This document shows positions 8,830 to 17,514 of a DNA stretch of 64,000 nucleotides, one piece after another. Under the pieces are notes generated by a model. The model was not told the DNA's origin and searched no databases. It saw only the letters and a list, made by a program, of their open reading frames with translations. The DNA is from Ruegeria sp. R14_0 (GTDB lineage Bacteria; Pseudomonadota; Alphaproteobacteria; Rhodobacterales; Rhodobacteraceae): positions 62,001-126,000 of the forward strand of contig NZ_JAGHRC010000010.1 in assembly GCF_017743975.1 (NCBI RefSeq), in the 5' to 3' direction. The translations under genes were made by a program, and so were the position numbers. Positions within the stretch are counted from its first letter, which is position 1, and every line of letters starts with the position of its first letter.

Positions 8830-10437
8830 TCAAGCAACAGTTCCTTGTGGGCCAGTATGAGACGACATCTGCACCCGTTGCGGCGGAAAGGCGAAGGTGG
8901 AGCCAGATGCCGATACTGTTTCCAGCAGGAAGAAGATCAGCTTCTCTTGTGCGGTCAGAAAGGCCACATAGTCGACGGCCTTCACATAGCAAAATATCTC
9001 CACGTCCAGTGACGTGCGGGTTAGTGCGATCAGGTTCACGCGAGCCCCGGTCGAGATGTTGTTTGAAGTCGCCAGTTTGCTCCGAATGTCGCTGATGATC
9101 CGCTGCACTTGCTCGGCGGACGTGTCGCAGCGCAGCGACAGCTTTGGGTTGAACAAGAACTGATCCCGGACGGCGTAGTTCTCGATCTGCATTGACGCAA
9201 AGGTCCCGTTTGGAACCGTGACGATAGTGCGCGCGGGCGTTCTGATCTTGGTGGAGCGGATGCCGATATCTTCGACCGTTCCGGAGATGTCGCCGAACTT
9301 GCAAAAGTCGCCGACTTCAACGGGTCGATCTGCGACGACGTTGACGGATCCTACGAGATTTTCGACCGTCTTTTGCGCACCCAGTGCGAGAGCAAGCCCG
9401 CCGATGCCAAGGGCTGCGATGGTCGTTGTGACATCGAAGCCGAGGATTTCCAGCACTTGCACCGTCAGCACCGCAAGGATGATCGCTTTGACCATTTTGC
9501 GTAGCAGGATCAGTGCCGCCAAGGACGAACGGTGCTGGTCAGGTTGCAGCGCAGACCGCAACACGTCGGCGACCAGATCGACAAGCTTCAGGCACAAAAC
9601 GGCGACGGCCAGCCAAAGGATCGTGACTGCAATCCAGTCGGTTGCCCCGCGTGCCACCACCTGCACGCCGATCAGGATCACGACCTCTCGGTACAGCATC
9701 ACGGCGATGACAACGCCGAGCGGGGTCAGGATGGAACCGACATCTAGGGGTGCGCCGCCTGCCAGTTTCGATGCCAGAACCCAGGTGATTGCCCGAAGCA
9801 GGGCCTTTGCCAGTAACCGACCAAGTGCCGCCCCGATGAGTGCCACCAGTACCATCGCGAGCCAGTGTCCGATGGGGACCGTCAGTACGTGGTAGGATTT
9901 CAGATCGTCCGGTAGGATTTTGTTGAGCAAGCTTTCCCGGGCGATTTGGTGTAGCGCTGGCAGCTCCGCAATTGTTGCTTGTGAGAATAGCCAGATGAAG
10001 CGTCCGTCCGTCTTGGCGACGCGTTGCAGGGTTAGCGGGACTTGTATGCGTCCGCTTTGCAGTGCGCCGACTTCTTCGAGATCCGCGCTCATCTCGTCGC
10101 TGAGGTTGCCTTCGGGGCTGGATGAGATTTCGTCGGTGAGGAAGAAATACCCGCCGTCGTCGAGGAGCTGCTTGAGGCGCATGGCGCTGCGTGTAGCGTC
10201 CGCCGCTGATAAATCGCTGGTGTCGAGGAAAAGCGCCGCTTTCTCAAGATCAGCTTCGCGCATTGCTTTGAGGTATCCGTCCACCGTGCCACGCGGGGAG
10301 ATGCGTCCGTAGGGGTCGGAGGCGACGGTGGTTGACGTCGCCGCCTCGTTGGTTTGGGTCATGCTTTGTGTGGGCAACAGGGTCGCCCATATGGCCACCA
10401 GCAGGATCCCTATTGTCTTCCTTATCATCGACAACAC
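8830..10437 (-). CDS. MscS-family mechanosensitive channel
   Basis: This 535-aa inner-membrane protein has an N-terminal signal/TM segment and a periplasmic domain (about 30-170), followed by several TM helices. The pore-lining helix and beta domain have typical MscS sequence: GIGGLALALGAQKTVENLVG, then DRPVEVGDFCKF and VEDIGIRSTKIRT. Such channels release solutes under hypo-osmotic shock. The GTG start overlaps the stop of the upstream gene; an ATG three codons later (10428) is an alternative. It is the last gene of a minus-strand run of small membrane proteins. Confidence 0.9.
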   Translation of the reverse strand: MLSMIRKTIGILLVAIWATLLPTQSMTQTNEAATSTTVASDPYGRISPRGTVDGYLKAMREADLEKAALFLDTSDLSAADATRSAMRLKQLLDDGGYFFLTDEISSSPEGNLSDEMSADLEEVGALQSGRIQVPLTLQRVAKTDGRFIWLFSQATIAELPALHQIARESLLNKILPDDLKSYHVLTVPIGHWLAMVLVALIGAALGRLLAKALLRAITWVLASKLAGGAPLDVGSILTPLGVVIAVMLYREVVILIGVQVVARGATDWIAVTILWLAVAVLCLKLVDLVADVLRSALQPDQHRSSLAALILLRKMVKAIILAVLTVQVLEILGFDVTTTIAALGIGGLALALGAQKTVENLVGSVNVVADRPVEVGDFCKFGDISGTVEDIGIRSTKIRTPARTIVTVPNGTFASMQIENYAVRDQFLFNPKLSLRCDTSAEQVQRIISDIRSKLATSNNISTGARVNLIALTRTSLDVEIFCYVKAVDYVAFLTAQEKLIFFLLETVSASGSTFAFPPQRVQMSSHTGPQGTVA

Positions 10438-10877
10438 TACTTCGCCGATCCCGCAAAGCTGGCCAGCGCCGTCAGATAGTCGCCCTTGAAAAGCGCAGAG
10501 GTGCCTGTCTCTAGGCGTTTGAACCCGTTTTCAAGGTCGGCCAGTTCAGCGGAAATTTCGCCCACGAGCGTTTGTTCGACGTTGTCGAGCACGCGCGCCT
10601 CTGCAGGGGGTTGGAGCCGGGATGCGGCGGCGATGGCAAGGGCCGCACTGATCAGGAGAAGCAGCCCGGACAGTAGCGCCCCTGCGATGATGCCGAATTC
10701 TGCGGCCAGCAGCGAGAAAAGGCAGAACATCAACAGCCCGATGCCACCGAGCGCGAGAAGCAGGGCGAATGCCACGATGGTGACCTGCTTGGCGCCATGC
10801 TGGACCGCGATCCTGAGACGCATCGATTTGATGCGCCCCAGAAGGGCGAGGCGACGGAATGTGGTTGAATGAACCAT
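10437..10877 (-). CDS. holin-X-like (phage_holin_3_6) membrane protein
   Basis: This 146-aa protein has two adjacent hydrophobic helices (about 32-58 and 60-88), a short basic N-terminus and an acidic amphipathic tail. This is the layout of the phage_holin_3_6/DUF1469-like family, which despite the name is usually not phage-encoded and often sits next to DUF883 proteins, as here. The stop overlaps the start of the mechanosensitive channel, so the two are probably co-expressed. The molecular role is unknown. Confidence 0.7.
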   Translation of the reverse strand: MVHSTTFRRLALLGRIKSMRLRIAVQHGAKQVTIVAFALLLALGGIGLLMFCLFSLLAAEFGIIAGALLSGLLLLISAALAIAAASRLQPPAEARVLDNVEQTLVGEISAELADLENGFKRLETGTSALFKGDYLTALASFAGSAK

Positions 10878-10889
10878 CTGCCCACCGCC

Positions 10890-11183
10890 CTAAGTGCGTC
10901 GCACGAGAAGCGAGGCGATGAAGCCAATCGCAAACGCCGTTGCGACCGATTGCATGGGGTGATGGGCGATTTCGGATTTCAGTTCCTCCTGGCCCATCTT
11001 CATAGTTTTTTCGACATTTTTTTTCATCGCGCGTACCTCGGCTTTCATCGTGTCGTTTTCGGTGGCGAGGCGGGTCAGCAGGTCTGTGACCTCGTCCGAC
11101 AGTGATGTGTCACCATTGGTGGGAAGCTGTGCGGCCTCTTGTGCGAGAGTTTCGACTTTGGTGGCGGTGGAATGCTTTGACAT
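10890..11183 (-). CDS. DUF883/ElaB-YqjD-like membrane-anchored protein
   Basis: This 97-aa protein has a long polar helical stretch, then the family hallmark near the C-terminus: a conserved HP motif, a single glycine-containing TM helix (VATAFAIGFIASLL) and a terminal Arg pair. E. coli members anchor to the inner membrane and associate with ribosomes in stationary phase. An in-frame ATG at 11225 would overlap the upstream gene but lacks a ribosome-binding site, whereas the ATG at 11183 has GGAGA six bases upstream. Confidence 0.78.
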   Translation of the reverse strand: MSKHSTATKVETLAQEAAQLPTNGDTSLSDEVTDLLTRLATENDTMKAEVRAMKKNVEKTMKMGQEELKSEIAHHPMQSVATAFAIGFIASLLVRRT

Positions 11184-11208
11184 TTGCGTCTCCGGTTCTG
11201 GTTTGGGT

Positions 11209-12279
11209 TCAGGTGATTTCGCCATTTTCCGATAGGGCGATGGCGATGGGTCGAGTGGATCGGAACTCGGAAAAGATGATCATTCCGATCACGGTGATGG
11301 GCACGCACAGGAACATGCCTGCGACGCCCCAGATGAAGCCCCAGATCGACAGCGCAAGGATGACGACGAGGGGGCTGAGGTTGACGGAACTGCCGACGAA
11401 ACGCGGCTCGACGATGTTGCCGATCACAAGGTGGGCGGTGCCGACACCAGCGACGACGATCAGGAATGGTGTCAGCGTGGGAAACTGCACCAGCGCGAGA
11501 GCCGCCGGGAAAATTCCGCTGACGATGCCACCGACGACTGGGATGAAATTCAGGATGAAGACGAGGAACGCCCAGAACCCGGCAAAATCAACACCGGCAA
11601 TCTCAAGGGCGATCCAGACCATGCCTGCCATTGCGGCGCTCGTCAGGCTTTTGGTGAATAGATAGGTGCGCACGCGCTGGCCGATCTCGGCGAAGACTGC
11701 GCTGATCTTGGCGTGCCGATCATCGTTAGCGGCCATCGCGCGGATTTTCTTGCCAATGAACTGTTGCTCGGCCAGCAGGAAGGCGATGTAAAGCACGACC
11801 GTGCCGATCCCGCCCGCGACCCCTGCCGCACCATTGGCCAGGGACAACAGGACTGCGTCAAAGTCGAATGCATCAATGGCTGCGGTCAGTTCTGCGAAGG
11901 CCTTAAGCCCGATCAGCCCGGAAAGCTTGCCGGTCAGCACATCGATATTTGCAAGATAGGTGGGCGCGCGCTCGACCATTGCGGCGGCGTTGGAGGCCAC
12001 AACCTCGGCCACGCCAACGCAGATTGCGATCACGATCAGGATGGCCGCAGCCACCGCGCCAAGGCCGGGTTCACCGTCGTTGCCCGCAAGCCGGGCCAAA
12101 CGGCGGGCGAAGGCATTGATGATGAACCACAGCAGGACCGCCATGGCGAAGGGCACCAGCACCGACTTTCCAGCCATCAAGGCGAAGACTGTCATCAGGA
12201 CCAGCCCCATAGCCAAAGTCGCGTTCAGCAATGTGTGTGTCTGGGTCTGGTCGGGTGCGGGAATGGCGAAGGTTTGCAT
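11209..12279 (-). CDS. AI-2E family transporter (PerM-like)
   Basis: This 356-aa polytopic membrane protein has about eight TM helices in two groups separated by a central amphipathic region (about 110-200). The C-terminal half has the family features FILNFIPVVGGIVSGIFP and ILALSIWGFIWGVAGMFLCVPI. The family includes putative AI-2 exporters and Na+/H+ antiporters, so the substrate is open. It lies upstream of the DUF883, holin-like and MscS genes on the same strand and may be co-transcribed with them. Confidence 0.88.
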   Translation of the reverse strand: MQTFAIPAPDQTQTHTLLNATLAMGLVLMTVFALMAGKSVLVPFAMAVLLWFIINAFARRLARLAGNDGEPGLGAVAAAILIVIAICVGVAEVVASNAAAMVERAPTYLANIDVLTGKLSGLIGLKAFAELTAAIDAFDFDAVLLSLANGAAGVAGGIGTVVLYIAFLLAEQQFIGKKIRAMAANDDRHAKISAVFAEIGQRVRTYLFTKSLTSAAMAGMVWIALEIAGVDFAGFWAFLVFILNFIPVVGGIVSGIFPAALALVQFPTLTPFLIVVAGVGTAHLVIGNIVEPRFVGSSVNLSPLVVILALSIWGFIWGVAGMFLCVPITVIGMIIFSEFRSTRPIAIALSENGEIT

Positions 12280-12414
12280 GGTCGATCCTCGGTTGTTGGT
12301 GGTCCCCCCGCTGCACGTGACGGGGAGGGCGCGGCGTGCGGGGGGACAGTGGGGACGTGGAAACGTGGGAGTGCGTTACCGTGACCGACCTTGCGTCAAC
12401 TGGCCGGCGCACAG

Positions 12415-12430
12415 GAGTGAGTCACCGTGA
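12415..12430. repeat. GAGTGAGTCACCGTGA element, copy 1
   Basis: This is one of four copies of an odd palindrome TCAC(C/G)GTGA, here in its longer 16-base form. It overlaps the stop codon of the TerC-family gene. A weaker TTACCGTGA lies just upstream at 12376-12384. Confidence 0.6.
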
Positions 12431-13132
12431 AGCCTTGGTGCGTACCATGTTGCGTCGCCCGAGAAAGGCCGCACAGATGGCAATCACCATGATCAGGTTG
12501 AACGCAGTTTCCGGCAGGTCGTCATGCACCGCTTGCAGCAGCAGTTGCAGCCCGATCAGCATCAGGAAGGTGTAGATAATGATCTTGATCTCGGGGTGAT
12601 CCGACAGGAAGCCTGCGATCTGGCGGACGAATAGAAATCGGATCACAGAAGAAACGGCGAGGATCACTGCCGCCCCGAACAGCACTTTGGTCATGTCCGC
12701 GACTGCAATCACCGTATCAATCGACAGCACCGTGTTGACGACAGACATCTGCAAAAGGACCGTCCCGAATGCGGCCTTCGCCACAGCCCTCTCGGCATTG
12801 TCACCGCCGTCGTCGCCATCAAAGAAGGCGAAGAGGTCTTTGGCGCTGGAGTAGAACAGAAAGGCACCGGCACCCAGAAGGGCCACCGTTTGCGGTGTGA
12901 CGTCAAAGCCCTGGATCGTGAACAGCACCTCTTTGCCCGTTGCGATGTAGAATGCGACCAGGACAAGCAGGAAGCGTGCGATGTATTCAGCGACCAAGCC
13001 CCATAAGATCAGGCGGTTTTGGTCCTTTTCGCTGCGCCCTTGAATGGACGAGGTCATGTAGAGCGCGTTATCGACATCAAGCGTGGTCGCAACCAGCCCG
13101 AGCCACAGGAAGTGCGGAAGTTGGTCAAGCAT
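12422..13132 (-). CDS. TerC/YkoY family integral membrane protein
   Basis: This 236-aa protein has about seven TM helices and the TerC-family acidic motifs: TTLDVDNALY near residue 20 and NTVLSIDTVIAV in the second half. Asp residues in these helices are thought to bind metal. The family includes Mn exporters (MntP-like Alx, MeeF) and tellurium-resistance proteins. The ATG at 13132 has an AAGGA ribosome-binding site. It is monocistronic or co-transcribed with the membrane protein gene upstream; the function is inferred from the family. Confidence 0.85.
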   Translation of the reverse strand: MLDQLPHFLWLGLVATTLDVDNALYMTSSIQGRSEKDQNRLILWGLVAEYIARFLLVLVAFYIATGKEVLFTIQGFDVTPQTVALLGAGAFLFYSSAKDLFAFFDGDDGGDNAERAVAKAAFGTVLLQMSVVNTVLSIDTVIAVADMTKVLFGAAVILAVSSVIRFLFVRQIAGFLSDHPEIKIIIYTFLMLIGLQLLLQAVHDDLPETAFNLIMVIAICAAFLGRRNMVRTKASR

Positions 13133-13197
13133 TGGGACATCCTTTGTATGAAATGATGTCCCGACCCTGCCGGAATGCGCCTGCGCGCATCAGTCGT

Positions 13198-13206
13198 TCA
13201 CCGTGA
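13198..13206. repeat. TCACCGTGA element, copy 2
   Basis: A core-only copy of the dispersed element, flanked by a further T and A to give TTCACCGTGAA. It overlaps the stop codon of the membrane protein gene. Confidence 0.5.
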
Positions 13207-13782
13207 AGTCCCCTGCGCCTTTAGGCAGTTGTTGGGCAGGAAATTGCCGGAGACCTCGAAGTCGTGACAGGTGATGAAACGGTAATGATACGTGCCAATC
13301 GCGTAGCCTGCCGCGACCGTGGCGAGGCAAATGCCAAGGATCGCAGACCGCAGCTTGGGCTGCTTCAACTGGTCGATATCCGGAATTGCCACCATGATCA
13401 GGACAAGCAGCAGATAAGGCAGCGATAGCCCGACCACCACAAGCGCCAATGCCCATTCGAACCAACCCGTGCTGGCGATGTCGAGCGATGGGTTCTCGCT
13501 GAAGTAAAGCCACGCCATCAGGATCGTGGGCATCAGCAGAACGAAGCGCCCGCGCCATGATATCAGGCCGGGCAAGCCATCGACTGGTGGGACAAAAAGG
13601 CTGGCGATCATGGCGACGGTTGCCGCGACCCAGACATAGAACAGGTGTTCGAAAAAGATCGTGCCGAAGACACCGTAAAAGAAGGCGATGCCGAAAACGC
13701 TGGTGGATATCGCGATCGACGACAGCATAAAGGCGCGGGTCTCTGCCTCGCGCTCTTCCGAGATTTGCGGATCGGTTGGCAT
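13198..13782 (-). CDS. hypothetical multi-pass membrane protein, 194 aa
   Basis: I do not recognise this family. An acidic, polar N-terminus (about 25 residues) is followed by five or six hydrophobic segments. The C-terminal part has two Cys residues (FITCHDF and NNCLKAQG) that may form a periplasmic disulfide. An ATG 12 codons upstream is possible, but the ATG at 13782 has a well-spaced AGGGAG. The stop codon lies inside a TCACGGTGA element on the coding strand, as in the neighbouring TerC gene. Confidence 0.7.
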   Translation of the reverse strand: MPTDPQISEEREAETRAFMLSSIAISTSVFGIAFFYGVFGTIFFEHLFYVWVAATVAMIASLFVPPVDGLPGLISWRGRFVLLMPTILMAWLYFSENPSLDIASTGWFEWALALVVVGLSLPYLLLVLIMVAIPDIDQLKQPKLRSAILGICLATVAAGYAIGTYHYRFITCHDFEVSGNFLPNNCLKAQGTSR

Positions 13783-13828
13783 GTGCGGCTCCCTTTGTGT
13801 TGAGGTTGCCTGCATCATGCAGCCTCGG

Positions 13829-15466
13829 TCAGCTCACGGTGAGTGAGTCACGGTGTCCGGGAACATGGCCCGGATCCTGCATCCCCGCTTTGTGCCACCC
13901 GTTGAACAGGTGATCGACTTCTGACGGCCCGAAGTTCCAGATCTTCAACATATCGCGTGTGATCACATCGGTGCCCGGCAGACGGATCTGTGCCCGTTGC
14001 ATGTACGTTTGCGCCTCCGCGGACTTGCCCAGTTGGGCATAGACCATGGCGCGGATGAGATCGCCCCAGAAATCAGAGCCGAGGTTTGAACCCTCAATCA
14101 CGTCGCGGGCCGCGTCGTAGTCATTATTTAGGTAATACAGCACAGCAATCGTCGCCTTGTACCAGCCCGGCGCATCCGGGCTGAGATCCATCGCTTTTTG
14201 CAGATAGGTCAGCCCAAGGTCGCGTTGGCCCGCATACCCGACGCAGACCCCATAGTCGGCTAGCAAGTCGGGGTAATTAGGGTTCAGCAAAAGCGCCTGT
14301 TTGGCGACTGATTTGAACGCCGACAATTCGTTGCGGTGAAAGTGGGTCATGAACAACGCGTGGTGCCCGGAGGCATCCTTCGGGTCCGTTTCCACGGCCT
14401 TTTTGGCCGCCGCCAGCGCCCGATCGAGGGGCGGTTCGTTGCGGTCGCGCGCAAAGCCAAACCGGACCTCGTCACCATAGAGAATGGCCAGCATCGCCCA
14501 AGCCCCGGAGTAGTTGGGGTCGAGACCCACAGCGCGTTCAAGGTGCTTAATCGTGGTGATATGCGTTTCGCGGGACGGATTGCGCCAGTATTCGCTGGCC
14601 AACAAACGCGCTTGATAGGCATCCAGATTGTCCGTCGCAGCCTTGCGATAGGCGGCCCCCGTTTTGTGAATGACGCCATGCGGCTCTGCGATTTCGGCGG
14701 CGATCTGCGATGCGATGGCCTCCTGTATGTCAAAGAGGCTTTGCGCGCTCATATCGTCGTCGTAGGTCTCGCTCAGCATGTGGGCGCCGGTTTCGGTATC
14801 GATCAGCTGTGATGTGACGCGCAGTTGGTCTTTCCAACGGCGCACGCTGCCTTCCAATATATATCGCACGCCCAGCTCGTTCCCGATCTCACGCGCGTCG
14901 CCTTTGCTGTCCTTATAGCGGAACGTTGAATGGCGCGCGGCAACGCGGAACTCCCGAAACCGGGACAGGGCGTTGAGGATTTCCTCGGTGAAGCCGTCTG
15001 CGAGGAACTCCTGATCCGGGCTGCCGCTGAGGTTATCGAAAGGCATCACCGCGATGCTGTAGCGCGACTGAGCGTTATCGGTGTACTTTGCATTGTCGGA
15101 GCTTGTGTCAGGGTCAAAGGCCACCTGGAAGACCGGCACGTATGATCCCTTTGGGACCAGAATGCGCAGCGGATCTTCCGCCCCATCCGTCGCATAGTAT
15201 AGGTCCAGCCTGCTGCGCAATTTGCTGGCTTGCACCCGGACAATGGTGTCGATGGCCGGGTCGAAATCGTCGGGTTTGTCAAAGACGTCCAGACCGATGG
15301 AATAGCCTTTCAAGGCGTCGTCGTTTCCCGACAGGGTTTGATGGACGAGGTACGTCAGAAAGCGGGCCAGTCGCGTTGTTTCAACAAACTGGCGGCTTGC
15401 AAGAACGCGGTCCAATTGCTGCTGAACGACGCCCGGTTCTAACGGCGTGGATGCAAGAGCGGTCAT
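13829..15466 (-). CDS. winged-helix-like/TolB-like/TPR protein
   Basis: This 545-aa protein has three parts. Residues about 10-110 form a DNA-binding-like domain found in roseobacter adenylate-cyclase/TolB-like proteins, with IVRVQASKLRSRLDLYY and a PKGSYVPVF end. Residues about 130-260 are a TolB/FlgO-like domain (SIAVMPFDNLSGSPDQEF and RYILEGSVRR). The rest is a set of TPR helices. It has no signal peptide, so a cytoplasmic regulator or scaffold is likely. The ATG at 15466 follows a strong GGGAGGAG; an ATG 16 codons upstream lacks one. It could bind the dispersed TCACSGTGA sites, which is speculation. Confidence 0.75.
   Translation of the reverse strand: MTALASTPLEPGVVQQQLDRVLASRQFVETTRLARFLTYLVHQTLSGNDDALKGYSIGLDVFDKPDDFDPAIDTIVRVQASKLRSRLDLYYATDGAEDPLRILVPKGSYVPVFQVAFDPDTSSDNAKYTDNAQSRYSIAVMPFDNLSGSPDQEFLADGFTEEILNALSRFREFRVAARHSTFRYKDSKGDAREIGNELGVRYILEGSVRRWKDQLRVTSQLIDTETGAHMLSETYDDDMSAQSLFDIQEAIASQIAAEIAEPHGVIHKTGAAYRKAATDNLDAYQARLLASEYWRNPSRETHITTIKHLERAVGLDPNYSGAWAMLAILYGDEVRFGFARDRNEPPLDRALAAAKKAVETDPKDASGHHALFMTHFHRNELSAFKSVAKQALLLNPNYPDLLADYGVCVGYAGQRDLGLTYLQKAMDLSPDAPGWYKATIAVLYYLNNDYDAARDVIEGSNLGSDFWGDLIRAMVYAQLGKSAEAQTYMQRAQIRLPGTDVITRDMLKIWNFGPSEVDHLFNGWHKAGMQDPGHVPGHRDSLTVS
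13834..13855. repeat. GAGTGAGTCACGGTG element, copy 3 (double)
   Basis: Two cores, TCACGGTGA (13834-13842) and TCACGGTG (13848-13855), overlap the GAGTGAG arm. The element lies in the last codons of the TolB/TPR gene. Confidence 0.55.
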
Positions 15467-15642
15467 ATTTCTCCTCCCAGACAAAAGACAGTTGGCGCAA
15501 TGATGCCTGCTCAAGACGGTCTTTTCGTTGGTGCGCCCGGATTTTCAGCGAAATGGATCGGGCATGCACAAGGATACCTCACCATTACGCTACGTCAAAT
15601 TCGCTACCTCTCCCAGTGCGACACCCGTGAATGTGTGCTGAT

Positions 15643-15658
15643 TCACGGTGACTCACTC
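15643..15658. repeat. GAGTGAGTCACCGTGA element, copy 4 (minus orientation)
   Basis: The 16-base long form, exactly the reverse complement of copy 1. It lies about 70 bases upstream of the next plus-strand gene and about 180 bases upstream of the divergent TolB/TPR gene, where it could act as an operator. Confidence 0.6.
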
Positions 15659-15727
15659 ATGCCGACCGGTCCGATCCGGCAAGTTGGATGCATCAAAATC
15701 ACTCAACGCAGCTAGGGGCACCTACTC

Positions 15728-16054
15728 ATGGACACTACCACAACTGAAACTTCTAAATTCGTCGAAAAAGCAAAGGCCTGTATCGGCGACATCGGCGCTG
15801 AGCTGAGCGAGCTTGAAAGGAAAGCCAATGCCGCAGGCGACCGCGCCGATGACTGGTCAGCCAGCCAGGTTGAGAAACTGAAAGAAGACTGGAGCCAGGC
15901 AAAAGTGGACATGGAAGATATCGCTGACCGCGCAAAAATCGAAGGCGAAGAAGCAGTGCGCGAGGCCAAGGAAAAGGCCGAACGCCACTACGAAGCCCTG
16001 CAAGCGGCAGTCAAAGCCTATCGCGATCACCTTGATCAGGTGGCCGATACCTAA
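15728..16054 (+). CDS. coiled-coil hypothetical protein, 108 aa
   Basis: The sequence is almost entirely heptad-like helix rich in Glu, Lys and Ala, with no signal peptide or TM segment. It resembles small apolipophorin-like or YtxH-associated stress proteins in composition, but I cannot name a family. It opens a plus-strand series with two PRC-barrel genes and hdeD-like, spaced 30-50 bases apart and each with its own ribosome-binding site (AGGGG here). A role in envelope or stress protection is suggested only by those neighbours. Confidence 0.65.
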   Translation: MDTTTTETSKFVEKAKACIGDIGAELSELERKANAAGDRADDWSASQVEKLKEDWSQAKVDMEDIADRAKIEGEEAVREAKEKAERHYEALQAAVKAYRDHLDQVADT

Positions 16055-16100
16055 GCCGCCACCCGGCGGACAGCCCAACCCAACCGAAAGGACCTATCCC

Positions 16101-16496
16101 ATGAACGCTACTCTTAAAATGATCGTAACCGGTGCCTTTATCCTGACTGGTGCGACGATTGTGAATGCCCAAGCTGTCGGTGAGACAGTGCTTGGCGTCG
16201 AAGTGAACGTCGCCAAAGTCGTGACCGAAGGCTACAGCGCCAACCAACTGATCGGCGCCAACGTGCACAACGGACAAGACAAAAGTGTCGGCTATGTGCA
16301 TGACCTGATCCTGGCACCAAGTGGTGAAATCAGCCTCGCCATCGTCGAAGTTGGCGGTTTCCTTGGCCTTGGTTCCAAGTGGGTAGCTGTCCCCGCAGAT
16401 ATGTTCGAGCCCGGCCATCAGGCCAACATCGTGATCCTGCCGCAGGCCACCGAAGAAGAGCTCAAGAAGATCCCTCCTTTCAAATACAAGAGCTAA
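16101..16496 (+). CDS. secreted PRC-barrel domain protein
   Basis: This 131-aa protein has an N-terminal signal peptide (hydrophobic stretch ending near VNAQA, residue 24-25) followed by one PRC-barrel domain with VGYVHDLILAPSGEIS and KWVAVPADMF. PRC-barrels are small beta barrels that bind protein partners. The ATG at 16101 has GAAAGGA upstream. The mature domain is about 60 percent identical by eye to the next gene product, which lacks the signal, so the pair is a recent tandem duplication with different destinations. Confidence 0.85.
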   Translation: MNATLKMIVTGAFILTGATIVNAQAVGETVLGVEVNVAKVVTEGYSANQLIGANVHNGQDKSVGYVHDLILAPSGEISLAIVEVGGFLGLGSKWVAVPADMFEPGHQANIVILPQATEEELKKIPPFKYKS

Positions 16497-16531
16497 CGCT
16501 TCCACAAACCTTTCAATAAAGGAGACAACCA

Positions 16532-16873
16532 ATGACCACTTCTAGCGTCCCCATGGCGGGCGAAACCATCCTCGGCGTCGAAGTCAATGTCGCCAAAGTG
16601 CGTGCTGCTGGCTATAGCGCCAACACCCTGATCGGATCTGACGTTCAGAACGAAAAAGGCGAGCGCGTCGGCGCTGTGCACGATCTGATCGTGGCACCGC
16701 AAGGGGATGTCAGCCTCGCGATCATGGAAGTCGGTGGTTTTATCGGCATCGACAGCAAATGGGTCGCCGTCCCCGCTGAGATGTTCGAGGCAGACGACCA
16801 CGGCAAGTTTGTTCTTCCCAAGGCGACCGAGGAAGAACTGACCAAGATGCCATCCTTCCGCTACGCGCAGTAA
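16532..16873 (+). CDS. cytoplasmic PRC-barrel domain protein, paralogue
   Basis: This 113-aa protein has one PRC-barrel domain closely matching the preceding gene (shared GETxLGVEVNVAKV start, GYSAN, VHDLI, KWVAVPA, ATEEEL). It begins directly at the domain after eight residues and has no signal peptide. The ribosome-binding site AAAGGAGA is strong. The gap to the hdeD-like gene is 21 bases, so they are probably one operon. Confidence 0.85.
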   Translation: MTTSSVPMAGETILGVEVNVAKVRAAGYSANTLIGSDVQNEKGERVGAVHDLIVAPQGDVSLAIMEVGGFIGIDSKWVAVPAEMFEADDHGKFVLPKATEEELTKMPSFRYAQ

Positions 16874-16894
16874 CCGGGATTTGGGGGAAATCAC

Positions 16895-17455
16895 ATGACA
16901 CATTCTTCCAGTCTTGATGACCATCGCGGCAACGGCTGGTTCGTGGCCCTTGGCGTTGTGATGATCCTGACCGGTATCGGCGCGTTCGCCTTCCCGCTTT
17001 TGGCCTCGCTTTCGGTCGAACTGCTGGTGGGGGCGACGCTTCTGATCGGCGGCATCGCAACCTTTGTTCAGGCCTTTCAAGAGAAGGACTGGGGCGGTGT
17101 CTTTTGGCAGATTGCTATTGGCATCGTCTATCTGGCCGGTGGCCTCGTCTTTCTGGTCAACCCGTTCGGCGGTGTGATCGCCCTGACCGTGCTGCTGGGG
17201 GCTGTCTTCTTTGCTGAAGGCATCGCCCGAGTGGTGATGGGCATTCAGATGCGATCAGAGCGGAACTGGGGCTGGGTTGTTGCATCGGGTGCGATGTCCA
17301 TCCTGCTGGCGATGCTGGTATTCGGCGGCTTTGCCACCGGGGCATCGCTTGGCCTGATCGGCGTTCTACTTGGTGTGAACTTCATCTTTGCCGGGGCGTC
17401 TTTCATCGCCTTGGGCAGCGCCAAGTCCGAAAAGCCGGACGAACAGACGGCCTGA
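16895..17455 (+). CDS. HdeD/DUF308 family membrane protein
   Basis: This 186-aa protein has six TM helices arranged as three repeated pairs with conserved Gly and short acidic loops, the DUF308/HdeD pattern (GWFVALGVVMILTGIGAF near the start). E. coli HdeD contributes to acid resistance at high cell density. It ends the PRC-barrel operon, and a strong hairpin follows 8 bases after the stop. Confidence 0.87.
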   Translation: MTHSSSLDDHRGNGWFVALGVVMILTGIGAFAFPLLASLSVELLVGATLLIGGIATFVQAFQEKDWGGVFWQIAIGIVYLAGGLVFLVNPFGGVIALTVLLGAVFFAEGIARVVMGIQMRSERNWGWVVASGAMSILLAMLVFGGFATGASLGLIGVLLGVNFIFAGASFIALGSAKSEKPDEQTA

Positions 17456-17463
17456 AATAATTG

Positions 17464-17490
17464 CCGAGGCCGCCATCGCGGCCTCGGTCT
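17464..17490 (+). terminator. strong hairpin after the hdeD-like gene
   Basis: A perfect 10-bp stem, CCGAGGCCGC (17464-17473) and GCGGCCTCGG (17478-17487), with a CATC loop, is followed by TCTTA. The T run is poor, but the stem is very stable. Confidence 0.75.
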
Positions 17491-17514
17491 TACAGTTGCA
17501 TTGGAAATTTTGCT

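Noticed and set aside
8436..9095. Open plus-strand frame of 219 codons
   Set aside because: It runs antisense into the well-supported MscS gene, and its product is low-complexity with no recognisable domain.
12376..12384. TTACCGTGA as a fifth copy of the dispersed element
   Set aside because: The first base of the palindrome is altered and the GAGTGAG arm is missing; could be chance.
13829..15466. Adenylate cyclase, as such proteins are often annotated
   Set aside because: The N-terminal domain is the winged-helix-like type and no class III cyclase catalytic motif is present.
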